The notes under the pieces: model-generated | Told to the model about the DNA's origin: nothing | Databases searched by the model: none | The model's input: only the letters and a program-made list of their open reading frames with translations | Position numbers and translations under genes: made by a program | Shown here: positions 21,788 to 32,800 of the stretch, piece by piece | How positions within the stretch are numbered: the first letter of the stretch is position 1 | How the letters are laid out: each line of letters starts with the position of its first letter | Assembly: GCA_001643675.2 (NCBI GenBank) | Contig: LSRY02000004.1 | Span: 1,349,501-1,413,500, forward strand | Direction of reading: 5' to 3' | From: Monocercomonoides exilis | Lineage: Eukaryota; Preaxostyla; Oxymonadida; Polymastigidae | DNA: 64,000 nt

Positions 21788-22479
21788 TATTTTGTTTGTT
21801 TGATGGATAAATTTGAAGTATTCGGAAAAAAAAATTAACAAAAAAAAAATAAATAAATAAATAAATAAATAAAAATAAAATAAAATAAAATAGAAAATTT
21901 CTAGAATTATTTGCATTTTCTTCTAATGGGGCAAAATATTTCACTTCAGGCATTTTCATTGAAAAATTATACAGTTTTCATTGACTTTTTGAGATTAAAA
22001 AACACAATAAAAATGGATTCATTCTTTGACATTCGTAAAATGTTAAAAAGCTTTATGTTTTGATTTCAACAAAGCCTGTTTACGAATATGAAAATCAAAT
22101 TTATTTTGAAATCTGAGAAAGTGAAATATAGTTATGAGTGAAGCAATTTTTCAATACCTTGTGCAAAGAATGCTTGAAAGTCCATATTTTCCCTCAAAAT
22201 TTAAAATTATCTCCCAAGTGTTCGTCATTCAAAAAAAAGAGCATCCAAAATTTTTTCAAATAAAATTATGAAGTGATAATCCCTTTTTCATTTGAACCTT
22301 TTTCTGGTTTCGAAAAAGCATTTTTGCTTTATGTTTTTTGTTGGAAAACGATACATGAAATAACAATGTCTTCTTTGATAAAAACCTTATTTCGTAAAAA
22401 CCTTTTCTGATTTAATATCTCATAAGTGTTCATTTTTTATACAAATACAATATCGAAAACACAACAACAACAACAACAA

Positions 22480-22512
<33 letters not shown>

Positions 22513-22904
22513 GTTTTATAATATTGAGTGGAACATAATTCATAAAGCACAAAGTTCTTTATAAAAATTTTCATAATCAGAATAAAGATTAATTGCATCG
22601 TAACTGAAAATGAAAATGATAATGAAATGATGTGTTGATTATTATTCAAAAAAAGAAAAATTTATTTCCATATAGGTGATAATTTTTGAAGCCCTAACAC
22701 TTCTGTCAATATTTTCGTTTTGAATATTTGTTATGAAAATCCATCAATGAATCCTGAAAAGTGATTTATCTATTTAATGATGCCTCAACTATTATATCAA
22801 GACAAATTTTTGCTTTTGAAACGAAAGATAAATACTTAATATTTTGAATGAAGATGAAATAGTGAAAGAAAATAAATTTTTATTGTAATAGATACTCTGA
22901 AAAA
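21788..22904. other. AT-rich spacer with simple repeats
   Basis: Contains an AAAT run (about 21840-21890), a single ATGGGGCAAAATATTTCAC segment near 21928 that matches the end of the repeats at 24641 and 51113, and a CAA repeat running into a poly-A tract near 22460-22510. No gene seen. Confidence 0.5.
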
Positions 22905-22960
22905 AGTTATGATTTCAATAATAATCACCAATATTGGTGATTATTATTGAAATCATAACT
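22905..22960. repeat. Perfect 56-bp palindrome
   Basis: Bases 22905-22932 are the exact reverse complement of 22933-22960, with no spacer. A diverged half-copy (TAGTTATGATTTCAAAAATA) occurs near 23652, so the half-site belongs to a repeated sequence, perhaps the fused ends of two MITE copies. Confidence 0.9.
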
Positions 22961-23890
22961 ATTTTAAGGAGTGCTGATTCAATGAAGGTTTCAAAACAAA
23001 TGAAAGGATTTTTTCATTCAAGAGAAAAATGAATGAGAATTATTAAAAACGACGATGTTCGTGGTTGTGTAAATGAAAAAAGAATCTTTGAAAATAACAA
23101 AAACTTCAAAGTTGTTATTCATCAATATTCAAATTGAATTCTCAATCCGAAATTTGTGACAGAGATAATATGGATTCAAAGATATTCATCCATTTGTTGT
23201 TTATAATTGGGAAGAGATTATGTGTACAAATTGTTTATTTATCACAACAGTTTTTGACACAAATGTTTTTGCTCAAAGATATTTGACGGTATCTTTAATA
23301 AGTCTTTTCATTTTTCAGTGTTCTTTTGTTGATTTTTAAGGGATAATTTCTAACCGAAATTTTAGAATGGATAAACATGATCTTATAAACAATCACCCAT
23401 ATCCACAACTTCATAAACAAAAGTGTTTTAATTTTTGAATCCATATTTTCTTACTCAATAATTTCGGTTTGACAATAACATTAGAGTTTTTATGAATGAA
23501 CACGAAAAAGTTATCTCTCCTTTCTAAGATAATGTCTTCATGTTTATCATCTCTTTCATTGTCATTTGAAACAATTATAATGCTTTCTGCAGAAAAATGA
23601 ATAACACAACTTCAAAGAAATAAAACTTTCGAAGAAATAACATTCCGAAAATAGTTATGATTTCAAAAATAATTACTTTCATTCACTATACATTTAATCC
23701 TTCATTTTTCTTCTTTCTTTCTTTCTTTCTTTAAAACATATGGAATTTTTTAGTAACAATTCAAACTCGAATTAAAGAAAGATTTTCATAGGATGAAAAA
23801 TATATAATTCATCGTTTTTGAAATTTATCAAAAATATTCGAATTATGAAGAAGAATCGAATGTTTTATTTCATCATTCATTCAATCAATA
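22961..23890. other. AT-rich spacer
   Basis: No gene. Holds a short CTTT repeat near 23715-23733 and the half-palindrome copy near 23652. Confidence 0.5.
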
Positions 23891-24511
23891 AACAATTCAG
23901 TTTGCGCAAAAAATACCGGACAAGATTGATTTCACAATAACTGCTTGAGGAATAATACTGACAATTTTCCTCAAAATATATCTCATCAATACAAACTCAT
24001 TTGATTCACAAAACTTTCAAAATAGCTTCATTTGTGTACAGAAATAAATTATTATAAAAATCTCGGAGAAATTGGATTTTGAGTTTCTCAGAGTTTTTAA
24101 TTATCATTTTTTTCTGAGCATTAACAAGGAAGTTATGAAAGTTTGATATGGGTCATTCTTTTTGAAAAGTCGCAAATGTTTAATATTCAAATAAATCAAA
24201 AATTTCATATCTTGATCAAATTTCGGTTCCCGCTCATGTAACTTTACCAAAGCGGAGGATATAATTTGACAATGCTATTTGACACATTCCTGTGAAGTTG
24301 TATGAGCGGGAACCGAAAAATGATCAAGATATGAAATTTTTGATTTATTTGAATATTAAACATTTGCGACTTTTCAAAAAGAATCACCCATATGACAAAT
24401 AAGTTAGTATTGATGAGATATATTTTGAGGAAAATTGTCAGAATTATTCCTCTTGCGGTTATTGAGAAATCGATCTTGTCCGGTATTTTTTGCTCAAACT
24501 GTATTGTTTTC
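23891..24511. repeat. Foldback element with an insertion in its left arm
   Basis: The left arm is in two pieces (about 23891-24003 and 24148-24245) that pair with one continuous right arm (about 24292-24511). Matching blocks include TACCGGACAAGAT with its complement and CGGTTCCCGCTCAT with its complement. The extra 145 bp in the left arm (about 24004-24147) begins and ends with short inverted repeats around CAAAACTTTC/GAAAGTTTG, so it is probably a smaller nested insertion. No coding capacity. Confidence 0.78.
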
Positions 24512-24640
24512 TTTTTTCGCTCAAAATACACAATCATTCAGAAAAAAGGTATTTTCATTTTATCATTATTGAAACCTTTTTTAAAAAGCACATTAAATAA
24601 TATTTCCTAAACTTTAACAAAAGTTTCAAAAATAACAATT

Positions 24641-24826
24641 ATATGGGGCAAAATTTTTTCATTTATGAAAAAAACAACGATTTGTTCCATTCTTTTTCTT
24701 TAACAATATCATTATAAGTCTTTCATTCCCATGAATAATAATGAAGAAAATGAATGCAAATGAAAAAAAAAATTTGTAAGTGTAGAATGGAACAAAATTT
24801 ATAAAACAACATATTTCGCCCCATAT
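24641..24826 (+). repeat. 186-bp inverted-repeat-ended element 77 bp upstream of a beta-helix gene
   Basis: The ends are ATATGGGGCAAAAT and ATTTCGCCCCATAT, with a second inner match around TTGTTCCATTCT/AGAATGGAACAA. A related copy lies at 51113-51294 on the other strand, with the same orientation relative to its gene. It may be a small MITE or a shared promoter segment. Confidence 0.75.
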
Positions 24827-24903
24827 TTAAAAAATTTTTTGATCAAATTAACCAATACAAATGCATTAGGCTTTTATCTTACGTTTTTTGTTTGTTAGAC
24901 AAA

Positions 24904-27900
24904 ATGCTTATAATATATTTATTTCCCATATGCGTAGTTATATGTCAACAACAAATAGATACAAAAATATGCAATTTTAAAAATTTCAAAAGAGCAAATA
25001 ACTTTTATTGCGATAATTGGCAAATTATTCCTGATTGTAGTTCAATAGTGAGCGCCGAGGACAGAGTTTTTGAGAATATTGAAGGAAAAAGAGCATTGAT
25101 TGATGTTATGGATCAAAGCCATTCATTTACGATTAAAAATTGCACTTGGACAAATATCATTCAAAACGATAAATTTATTTTTGGGCAATATGGAAATATT
25201 ACAATACAAGATTGCAAATTTAATACAATCACTATGAATTCTGATAAGCCTCTTATTGAATTGAAAAGTACTCGTCAAGTTATCATTGAAAATACGCTAT
25301 TTTCTGAAACCTTAAGGCTGTCAGATGGGTCAGTTATAAACTTTGAACTTAGGACTGCTTCTTCGTCACTTGATATTACTAAGTGCAATTTTACGAATTG
25401 CAAATCAACAACAGGCAGTGGTGGTGCAATTGCTGGAAATATTGGTCATGGAAAATTGTCAGTTACTGAGTGTCGATTCACCGAGTGCACTTCTAAAACA
25501 GAAGGAGGCGCTATTTATATAAGGTCCTGCAATGCATTTGAAAATCAATTTATATTAAAATGCTTAACATTTGACGCCTGCTCAACAAATTCTCAGAGAG
25601 GAGGGCACTGCTTGTATATAACCAATTGGGACAGAAAAAAATATCCTATCACCACCAATAATTTTGCTTTATTGAAAGGAGTTACAGACAATCCAAAAAG
25701 TATTTTGTTAACAGATGAAAATGGTGCTGTTGACAATTCATTCTCTATTTCCGAGATCCCTTCGTCAAAAGAATGCATCGTTGCTATTTATGTTGATGCT
25801 TCAGGAGGCAATACATATGATGGCTCAGAAGAAAATCCAAAGAAAACATTAAGTGGAGCTGTTTCAGCTTTGAGCGAGGATGACATTGTGTTTGTGATTC
25901 ATTCAGCTGAATTGACTGAAGAATGGAAGATCTGTGGGAGAAAAGCAGAGATCTACCCATCTGAAACGAATACTCAAACATATGTGAATATATCTGGAAC
26001 AGGTTCGCTTGCAAATGACGATGCCACAGATGCAGATACGCTGCTGACATTCTCAAACTTAATATTTCAATGGGAAGCTAGTGTAACTGCAACGCCATCT
26101 TTTGCTTCGATTTCATTGGGATCACTTTCATTTGAATCGTGCAGTTTTACCTTTAGAACTGTTGGATCTTCCTCTACTTATTCCGATGCCTTATTTTCTC
26201 TACTCGATAAAGGAGAAGGAAAACATGGAGGAAAACTTTCATTAAACAAAATTTCTATTACGGGAATAGATTGGAGCTCAAATACTTTCGTCAAAACAAC
26301 AACAGGACAACTTGCTCTGGCAAATGTTGAGTTCGATTTTGAAGGGAAAATTCTCCAAAAATCATCTTTCATTTGCTGTGAAAGTGGAACACAAACTTTT
26401 TCAATGAAAAATTGCAAATTTAAAAATGTGTCAATTCAAATAGGAAGCGGTGCAATGAAAAATTCAATGACTTCATCATCGCCTTCTTCGTCTTTGAATG
26501 CTGGTACAGAAGTATCAAACGAAGCATCAAATTCTCCTTTTATTGCAATCAATGCAGCCAGTTCTGTTTCTATTGAAGGATGCATATTTTCAACTGTTTC
26601 TTCTCCGTCTTCTTTGAGTGGAGGAGCACTTTCTATCACAATTCCTGCTTCTTCTTCTTCTCCATTTTTGACTATTCATAACTCCACTTTCTCTTCCTGC
26701 GAAGCATCAGAAGCCAATGGAAGAGGAGGAGCTGTCTATTTGTCGCTAACAGGCTCTTCAACAACCAATGCAAATTCCATAAAGTTAACTCAACTAATTT
26801 TCACAAATAACAAAGCAGCAAAAGGAATAGATATATATATTATGTATGCCAAATTGAAGACTTGCATATCTGATTGGAACTGGAGTGATACAACAAAACC
26901 TGAAATGACACTAAATGCATTGTTTGGCTGTGAAACATCTTCTCCTTCTCCTTCTGATTCAATTGAGGAATTCTCGCTGTATCCGTTTTTCTTTCAACTT
27001 TCTGATAAATCTGTAAATGTTGATTCGTCAAATGGTATAAATGAAGATGAAGGCAATGTTTGTTGCTGTTCGCAATGGTCTTGTTCTACTCTTTTGAAGG
27101 CATTGAATCGTCTCAGCTCAATTATTAATGTAGTCAAAATTGTTGCAAAACTTTCTGTGAATACTGCTGTTGATTTAAACTTAAAAACATTTTTTTCCAA
27201 ATCTTCTTTTTTTCCTTCAACTTCAAAATCTTCTGTTAAAGAAGCAATTGACTCTGGGTTTGAATGCGACACTGCATCTGATTCTGGGCCTATAACATTT
27301 GAAAGCCTTTCAATAAATCTTGCAAACGAAGGTGCTCCTTCAACTGTGAAAGCATTGCTAAGTCAGACAACAGGGAACATAACTATTTCTAGCTGCAATT
27401 TTAGTGAGGCAAATGCTCAAACAAAGAAGAATTTTTTTGTCAATCTTGCTGTTTTAACAGGAGGGAAATTCGCTCTGCAACAGACAAATATTCAAAACAT
27501 GTCTTTTTCTTCGGAACAAGCAGGAGGATCTATTCATGTTGTGCTTAACAAGAAAAGTACAGAAAATCCAATCTATTCAACAACAGATGCGCTTCAGAAT
27601 TCTACGAAAGGCAACTCTTCTTCATCCAACGATAAAAATTCGGAGTCTGTTCTGGAAGGCAGCCGAATATTTATGATTGCATTCTTAGCGTGTGCAGCTA
27701 CTTTGGCGCTGTTTGTTTTCATAGCAACAACAATTATTGTGTGCCTCAGAAAAAAGTTGGCTCGCTATGAGGAGATAATATTTCAGTTGAAAGGATACAT
27801 TCAATTTATGGAGGAAAATTTTGTCAGAAACGACAAAATGAAAAAGAGAAAATTTGAAATCATGGAGATGCCATCGACACTGACAGAAGGGATGACAAAC

Positions 27901-28707
27901 CAGATTCCAATGCTTGTTGGTATGGAGGAAGAGGAGTTGCCAATTCCACCAGAATTGGGCAATCCTACAAATGAAGAGGAAAATGCGTTTCAAACATTGC
28001 CATCTCCTCCAGTTATTGTCGAAGAAGAGTCCACTCGTGCTACAGCTGCACAATCGATAAAAGTTTTTTCAACCAAAATGCCATTTTTGGAAAGGACGAT
28101 AAGCGATGCACGAACTCTGTACGATGAATTGCACTCGATTCAGGGAGACTTTACATTGGGAACACGATCAATGGCGGTTGTGGATGAGAAGGAAGTTGTG
28201 CTTGGAGTCGCAAAGCTGTTTGCTTGCCTCATTAAAATAAGAGATGAGCGTGTGCTGGGGATGGCAGCTAATCTATGTCCATTCACGATTTTTATTGATA
28301 AGAGGAAAGAAGGAAACAACGAAGTGCTTGTAATGTCAGAGGAAGAGAAAAATGAGATGATAATGAATGCAATGAAGCGATGGAAGGCACCCGAAGAAAA
28401 TAATGGAGATGCCAATGAAGTGAATGAACGAGAAATAGATGGAATAGAAAAATCTGTTGTTTTCACACTTGGACTGATTCTTCATGAGATGATTGCTGGA
28501 GAAGTGCCTTTGAGCGAATGTAATGAAGAAGAGGCATGTGAAATGATAAGAGATGGAGTGCGACCACTGACAGAAGGAATTGAAGGAGAGGAGCTGATTG
28601 AGCTGATGGAAAAGATGTGGGAAAATGATCCAAAAGACAGACCATTTTTGGATGAAGTGATTGAAAAATTAACAAGCCTGATGCAAATTGGAGAAGGGGA
28701 GCATTGA
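24904..28707 (+). CDS. Beta-helix transmembrane protein with degenerate kinase tail
   Basis: About 1,267 residues in one exon. The first ATG with a good signal peptide (MLIIYLFPICVVICQQ) is at 24904; the open frame extends 12 bases further without an ATG. The ectodomain (to about residue 915) has Asn/Ser-rich beta-helix rungs (TGSGGAIAGN, TEGGAIYIRS) and a module-start motif (GGNTYDG, ENPKKTL) of the pectin-lyase/DUF1565 type. One transmembrane helix follows at about 920-945, then a basic stop-transfer stretch. The cytoplasmic part ends in a kinase-like C-lobe: RWKAPE (about 1158), SVVFTLGLILHEMIAGEVPL and NDPKDRPFLDEVIEKL. I see no glycine loop, VAIK Lys, HRD Asp or DFG Asp, so catalysis is unlikely. 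It is a likely surface receptor or adhesin whose tail may act as a binding platform. It is a paralogue of the gene at 42076. Confidence 0.88.
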   Translation: MLIIYLFPICVVICQQQIDTKICNFKNFKRANNFYCDNWQIIPDCSSIVSAEDRVFENIEGKRALIDVMDQSHSFTIKNCTWTNIIQNDKFIFGQYGNITIQDCKFNTITMNSDKPLIELKSTRQVIIENTLFSETLRLSDGSVINFELRTASSSLDITKCNFTNCKSTTGSGGAIAGNIGHGKLSVTECRFTECTSKTEGGAIYIRSCNAFENQFILKCLTFDACSTNSQRGGHCLYITNWDRKKYPITTNNFALLKGVTDNPKSILLTDENGAVDNSFSISEIPSSKECIVAIYVDASGGNTYDGSEENPKKTLSGAVSALSEDDIVFVIHSAELTEEWKICGRKAEIYPSETNTQTYVNISGTGSLANDDATDADTLLTFSNLIFQWEASVTATPSFASISLGSLSFESCSFTFRTVGSSSTYSDALFSLLDKGEGKHGGKLSLNKISITGIDWSSNTFVKTTTGQLALANVEFDFEGKILQKSSFICCESGTQTFSMKNCKFKNVSIQIGSGAMKNSMTSSSPSSSLNAGTEVSNEASNSPFIAINAASSVSIEGCIFSTVSSPSSLSGGALSITIPASSSSPFLTIHNSTFSSCEASEANGRGGAVYLSLTGSSTTNANSIKLTQLIFTNNKAAKGIDIYIMYAKLKTCISDWNWSDTTKPEMTLNALFGCETSSPSPSDSIEEFSLYPFFFQLSDKSVNVDSSNGINEDEGNVCCCSQWSCSTLLKALNRLSSIINVVKIVAKLSVNTAVDLNLKTFFSKSSFFPSTSKSSVKEAIDSGFECDTASDSGPITFESLSINLANEGAPSTVKALLSQTTGNITISSCNFSEANAQTKKNFFVNLAVLTGGKFALQQTNIQNMSFSSEQAGGSIHVVLNKKSTENPIYSTTDALQNSTKGNSSSSNDKNSESVLEGSRIFMIAFLACAATLALFVFIATTIIVCLRKKLARYEEIIFQLKGYIQFMEENFVRNDKMKKRKFEIMEMPSTLTEGMTNQIPMLVGMEEEELPIPPELGNPTNEEENAFQTLPSPPVIVEEESTRATAAQSIKVFSTKMPFLERTISDARTLYDELHSIQGDFTLGTRSMAVVDEKEVVLGVAKLFACLIKIRDERVLGMAANLCPFTIFIDKRKEGNNEVLVMSEEEKNEMIMNAMKRWKAPEENNGDANEVNEREIDGIEKSVVFTLGLILHEMIAGEVPLSECNEEEACEMIRDGVRPLTEGIEGEELIELMEKMWENDPKDRPFLDEVIEKLTSLMQIGEGEH

Positions 28708-29847
28708 TCAATATTTTGTTAGTAATTTTATTTAACAGAAAATAATAAAAAGGAAATAGATTTTTGAAAAGAATCTTTCAATAAAAGAAGAACATCATGA
28801 AATCATAGGAGCAATTATCGTATTTTACCGACAAAAGAAAATCGGATGAAATACTAATATGAAAATATCAAAATGTTTAACAAGAGTTTTATTTTTATTT
28901 TAAATAGTTTTTCTTTTCTTTTTTCTTTCTTTTCTTTTCTTTCTTTTCTTTTCTTTTTTTTTTTTTTTCTTTCTTTTTTTTATATTTATTTTATTTCGTT
29001 TCGTTTTTTTTAAAGTTAATATTTACTTTATTATCAGAGAGTTTCTGTATATAATTATTAATATTATATTTTCATTGAATGATTTTTTTAAATTGTAATT
29101 CAATAGTTTTTGATGTATTTTTGTGATTTATCTTTTTCTTTCACAATTCTGAAAGTATTATTAAGTTCATCTATTGTATCACTATGCTATTAATAATTTA
29201 TATCTTTTTTGAAATTTTCTTTTAATGAAAATGATTGAGTTTTCAATTATCCGTTTATTGTTTTTTGATTCATTTCGACATTAACCAAGACTTTATTTCA
29301 ATAAAAAATATGCATGCTTTTTTTAAGACTGAAAAAATGTAGTATTACGTTTGTGATTTCATTTTCGAATATAAACAATTTTTTTTTACAGGCGTTCTTA
29401 TATGAATGCTGAAAAAAAGAAAATAAAAGACTGAAATGAAAGCAACTTCCTAACTGTAATATTGACTCAAAATTTAATCAGTGATTTAGGTTGAATTAAA
29501 TAAAAAAGATTTTGAATGAAGATGAAAATAAAAAAACAATATTATTAACATATTTTTTATTTTGACAAATTTTATTTTTGTATTAAAAGTGAATAATTTA
29601 ATAGCACATTTCATAATTTCAAGTTTTTATAACAATCATGAAAAATAAAGCTAAATGAAATAATTTGAAAATTATCTTCACAATGTTCCCATATCAACAA
29701 TTTTTCCTTGGTTTATTATTGTTAGCATTCTAATTTTGATTTATTAATTAATATATTCATTTTAACATTGCTTATAGAAAATACCAAGTGAAAAGACAAT
29801 AAGAACAAAATTTACATAAAAAAATTTCGTGGACTGTCTTTAAACAC
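28708..29847. other. AT-rich intergenic region
   Basis: Between tandem genes. A long pyrimidine tract of TTTTC-type repeats and T runs lies at about 28905-28990. The rest is AT-rich with no supported gene. Confidence 0.6.
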
Positions 29848-32800
29848 ATGGAAACTTTTCTAAACAATTTACAACAAGGAGAAACTGCTCATAAGAGAAT
29901 GGATATAGTTTCCGCAAAACAACATTACGAAGAAGCAATGAAATGTCTTGGCTCGTTATATTCAGGTTCGAACACAATTTGTCTCATAATTTTTGTTCAA
30001 TTTTATCAATTGTTTAGAAGCACAAATGAGACAAGGGGCCGAGATGTGGGGGAATAGATTGAGATTATTTGTGGAAATGTTTAATATTGTGATATCTCGT
30101 CATGCCGTTGATCAAACAAAAACACTAAATCAAGCTCAAGTTGCCTCGTACGATAGAGGGCCGTTAATATACTTGGACGGGCTGACACCTCTTGAATCAA
30201 AAAGTATTAGCTTTTTGGAGCCGACTCCCGAGCAGCGAGCTATTTTAGGCCACATGTGCTTTGTTTCTGCTGTTTGCGAGTTGGAGAAAAAAGGTTAAAA
30301 ATTTTCAATCTCGTGAAATGTTTTGTTGTTTGATAAAAATTTTTTAACAGGTCCTAATTCAGCTGTGCATGCATTTGATTTGTTTATTCAAGCAGTGGAT
30401 AATTATAACCAATACAAGAAAAGTTTGCTTTTTAATTATCACAAAATTTTTAAATACTTTTATCTTTGTTCTGAAGCGAATCCTCCAAAAGATAAACTTG
30501 AAATAGCAGTGAAGCGAATTAACTCAGGGATGGAATACATTAGAAAGCTCAAGCCTCACATTGCTGCTGGTGTGCCCATATCAAAAACTAGATAATTATA
30601 ATAACTTAACAATTATATTCACATATTCGCGTGCTTCACACATATTTATACTTATTGTTTTATTATTAATTAATTTATTATTATTAGCCCCACATTCCCC
30701 ATCAACACAGTTCTCAGATGAAGAGAGAGAAATCTTAAGCAAATCCTCTTCTCTTCACAAGCTGACTTTTCCTCCTTGGATCGAAGCTGACTGCCATGTA
30801 CCAATGAGTCCATTGTCTTCAAACGCATCATCTGCATCTGCATCTGCGACTCACTTCACAGACACATTTAAGCTGCGCCTGTCCGCTAAGCAGATGGCAA
30901 AGCACCCCGAGTGGATGCGTGCTGGGGAAGCAGCGTGTGCTGGAGGAAAAGTCAGCGAAAGCGAGCTGAAGATCTTCGGGGCTCTGTCTGTTGCGTCGAT
31001 CACACAGACAGTGGTGGGGGACTGCTCGCTGCTGTCGTCGCTGGGCGTGCTGGCGCTGGCGGAGCGGCAGCGCGGCGCAAAGATCATCTCCAGCCTCATC
31101 TACCCGCAGGACAGCAAAGGCGTGGCTGTATACAATCCGTATGGAAAATACCACGTGAAGCTGTTTTTCAACGGGACTTGGCGGAAAGTGGAGATCGACG
31201 ACTATCTTCCTGTCAAGGGAGACGGAATCCCAAGCTATGCACGACCGAGTATGAATTCAACGTTGATAATTTATTTTTTGAAATGAAATGTTTATGAAAT
31301 TAACTATGTCAAGAGTTACCTTGACTGAAGGATTTTTTATTTCATTTTGTCGCAAAAATTCAATATTTCCATTTCTTTTTCTTCTTTTATTGTTTCCTTT
31401 GTTTACCACTTCCTGATAATATTTAATTTTATTTAATTTAATTAATTTATTTATTTCTATATTACACCTTTCTATGAGCAGGCACATCATCCACCAGTCT
31501 GCAGCGGCAGAAGCCCCGTTCTCTTCTCTGCTCCTTCAGCTCCAACCGCGACGAGCTGTGGGTGTCTCTCTTAGAAAAGGCCTATCTGAAAGTGCGCGGC
31601 TCTGGCTACGATTTTCCAGGTTCGTCCAGCGAGGCAGATATTTCTATCCTCACTGGCTGGATACCCGAGCGATGGATCATGCGAGACATGAAGATACAGC
31701 AGAGTGGGAGTGGAGCAGGCAAGCGGGAGGACGATGCAGCGACGAAGGATGCGAAGTGGAAGCGCATCACAGACGGCCTGGCGCTGGGGAAGTGTGTGAT
31801 GACGGTGTCTACTGGAGACATGACAGAGGCAGAGGAAGAGGAGACGGGGCTGCTGGGCTCACACGCATATGCGCTGCTGGGCGCGAGGGAGGCGCTGGGC
31901 CACCGGCTGGTGCAGCTGAAGAACCCGTGGGGAAGGAATAGGTGGAAAGGGAAGTTTTCTGTGTCGGACAAGGCCAGCTGGACGGCTGCGATGCAGCGGG
32001 CGATGAACTACTCGCTGCAGCAGGCGGAGAAGGACGACGACGGGATCTTCTACATCGACCTCGACGACGTCTGCAGATACTACGCCGTGGTGCATTTTTC
32101 GTGGTCGGTTGATCTCTTTCCTTTCCGCACGTCTGTCCAGGGAGTGTTCCGGCAGGAGTTTATGTTCGACAACAGCCAGCTGCGCACGTACTATGGGCCG
32201 CAGTATCTGCTGGGCAAGAAGCGGTCGCAGGTGTACTGGATTTTGCTGCACAGGCATTTTGAGAGCGAAGAGGCGAAAGGGGCAGACCTGAAGAAAGGAG
32301 AGGAGGATGCAGATGACGACTTCAGCACATGCATACGCATTGGCAGACACCAAGTTATTGCTCCTTATTCATCATCATCATCATTTTCTTCCCCTTCATC
32401 ATCATCAACAGCATCAGCATTGCTCACCCAGCCGTACCAGCAGCGCCTGTTCCGCTTCCCGTCATCGTCCTCAGACACGATCATGTACTACACCTCGCAC
32501 TACATCCTGGAGAAAGTCATCGACTCCTTCGAGGGCTTCATCAGTGTTGGCGTGTCGCTCTACGAGAAGCCGTCGAAGCTGCGTGACATGCGCTTCACTC
32601 TGTTTATCTACTCGAATGAGCAGATTCAGCTGATGAAAGTGCCACAAAGACATAGCAAACACGTCCAGATGGTGTCATCGTGGGAACCTTCTCCGTTCTT
32701 GCAGCCAGCGGCAAAGGCGGAGTTTGTGACAGAGCTATCTTCTTCTTCTTCTTCTTCTTCTTCCTCATCATCATCTGCTGCCTCTTCTTCTAAGAGGAAG

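Noticed and set aside
24904-28707. Active receptor kinase
   Set aside because: No glycine loop, catalytic Lys, HRD or DFG can be found between the TM helix and RWKAPE.
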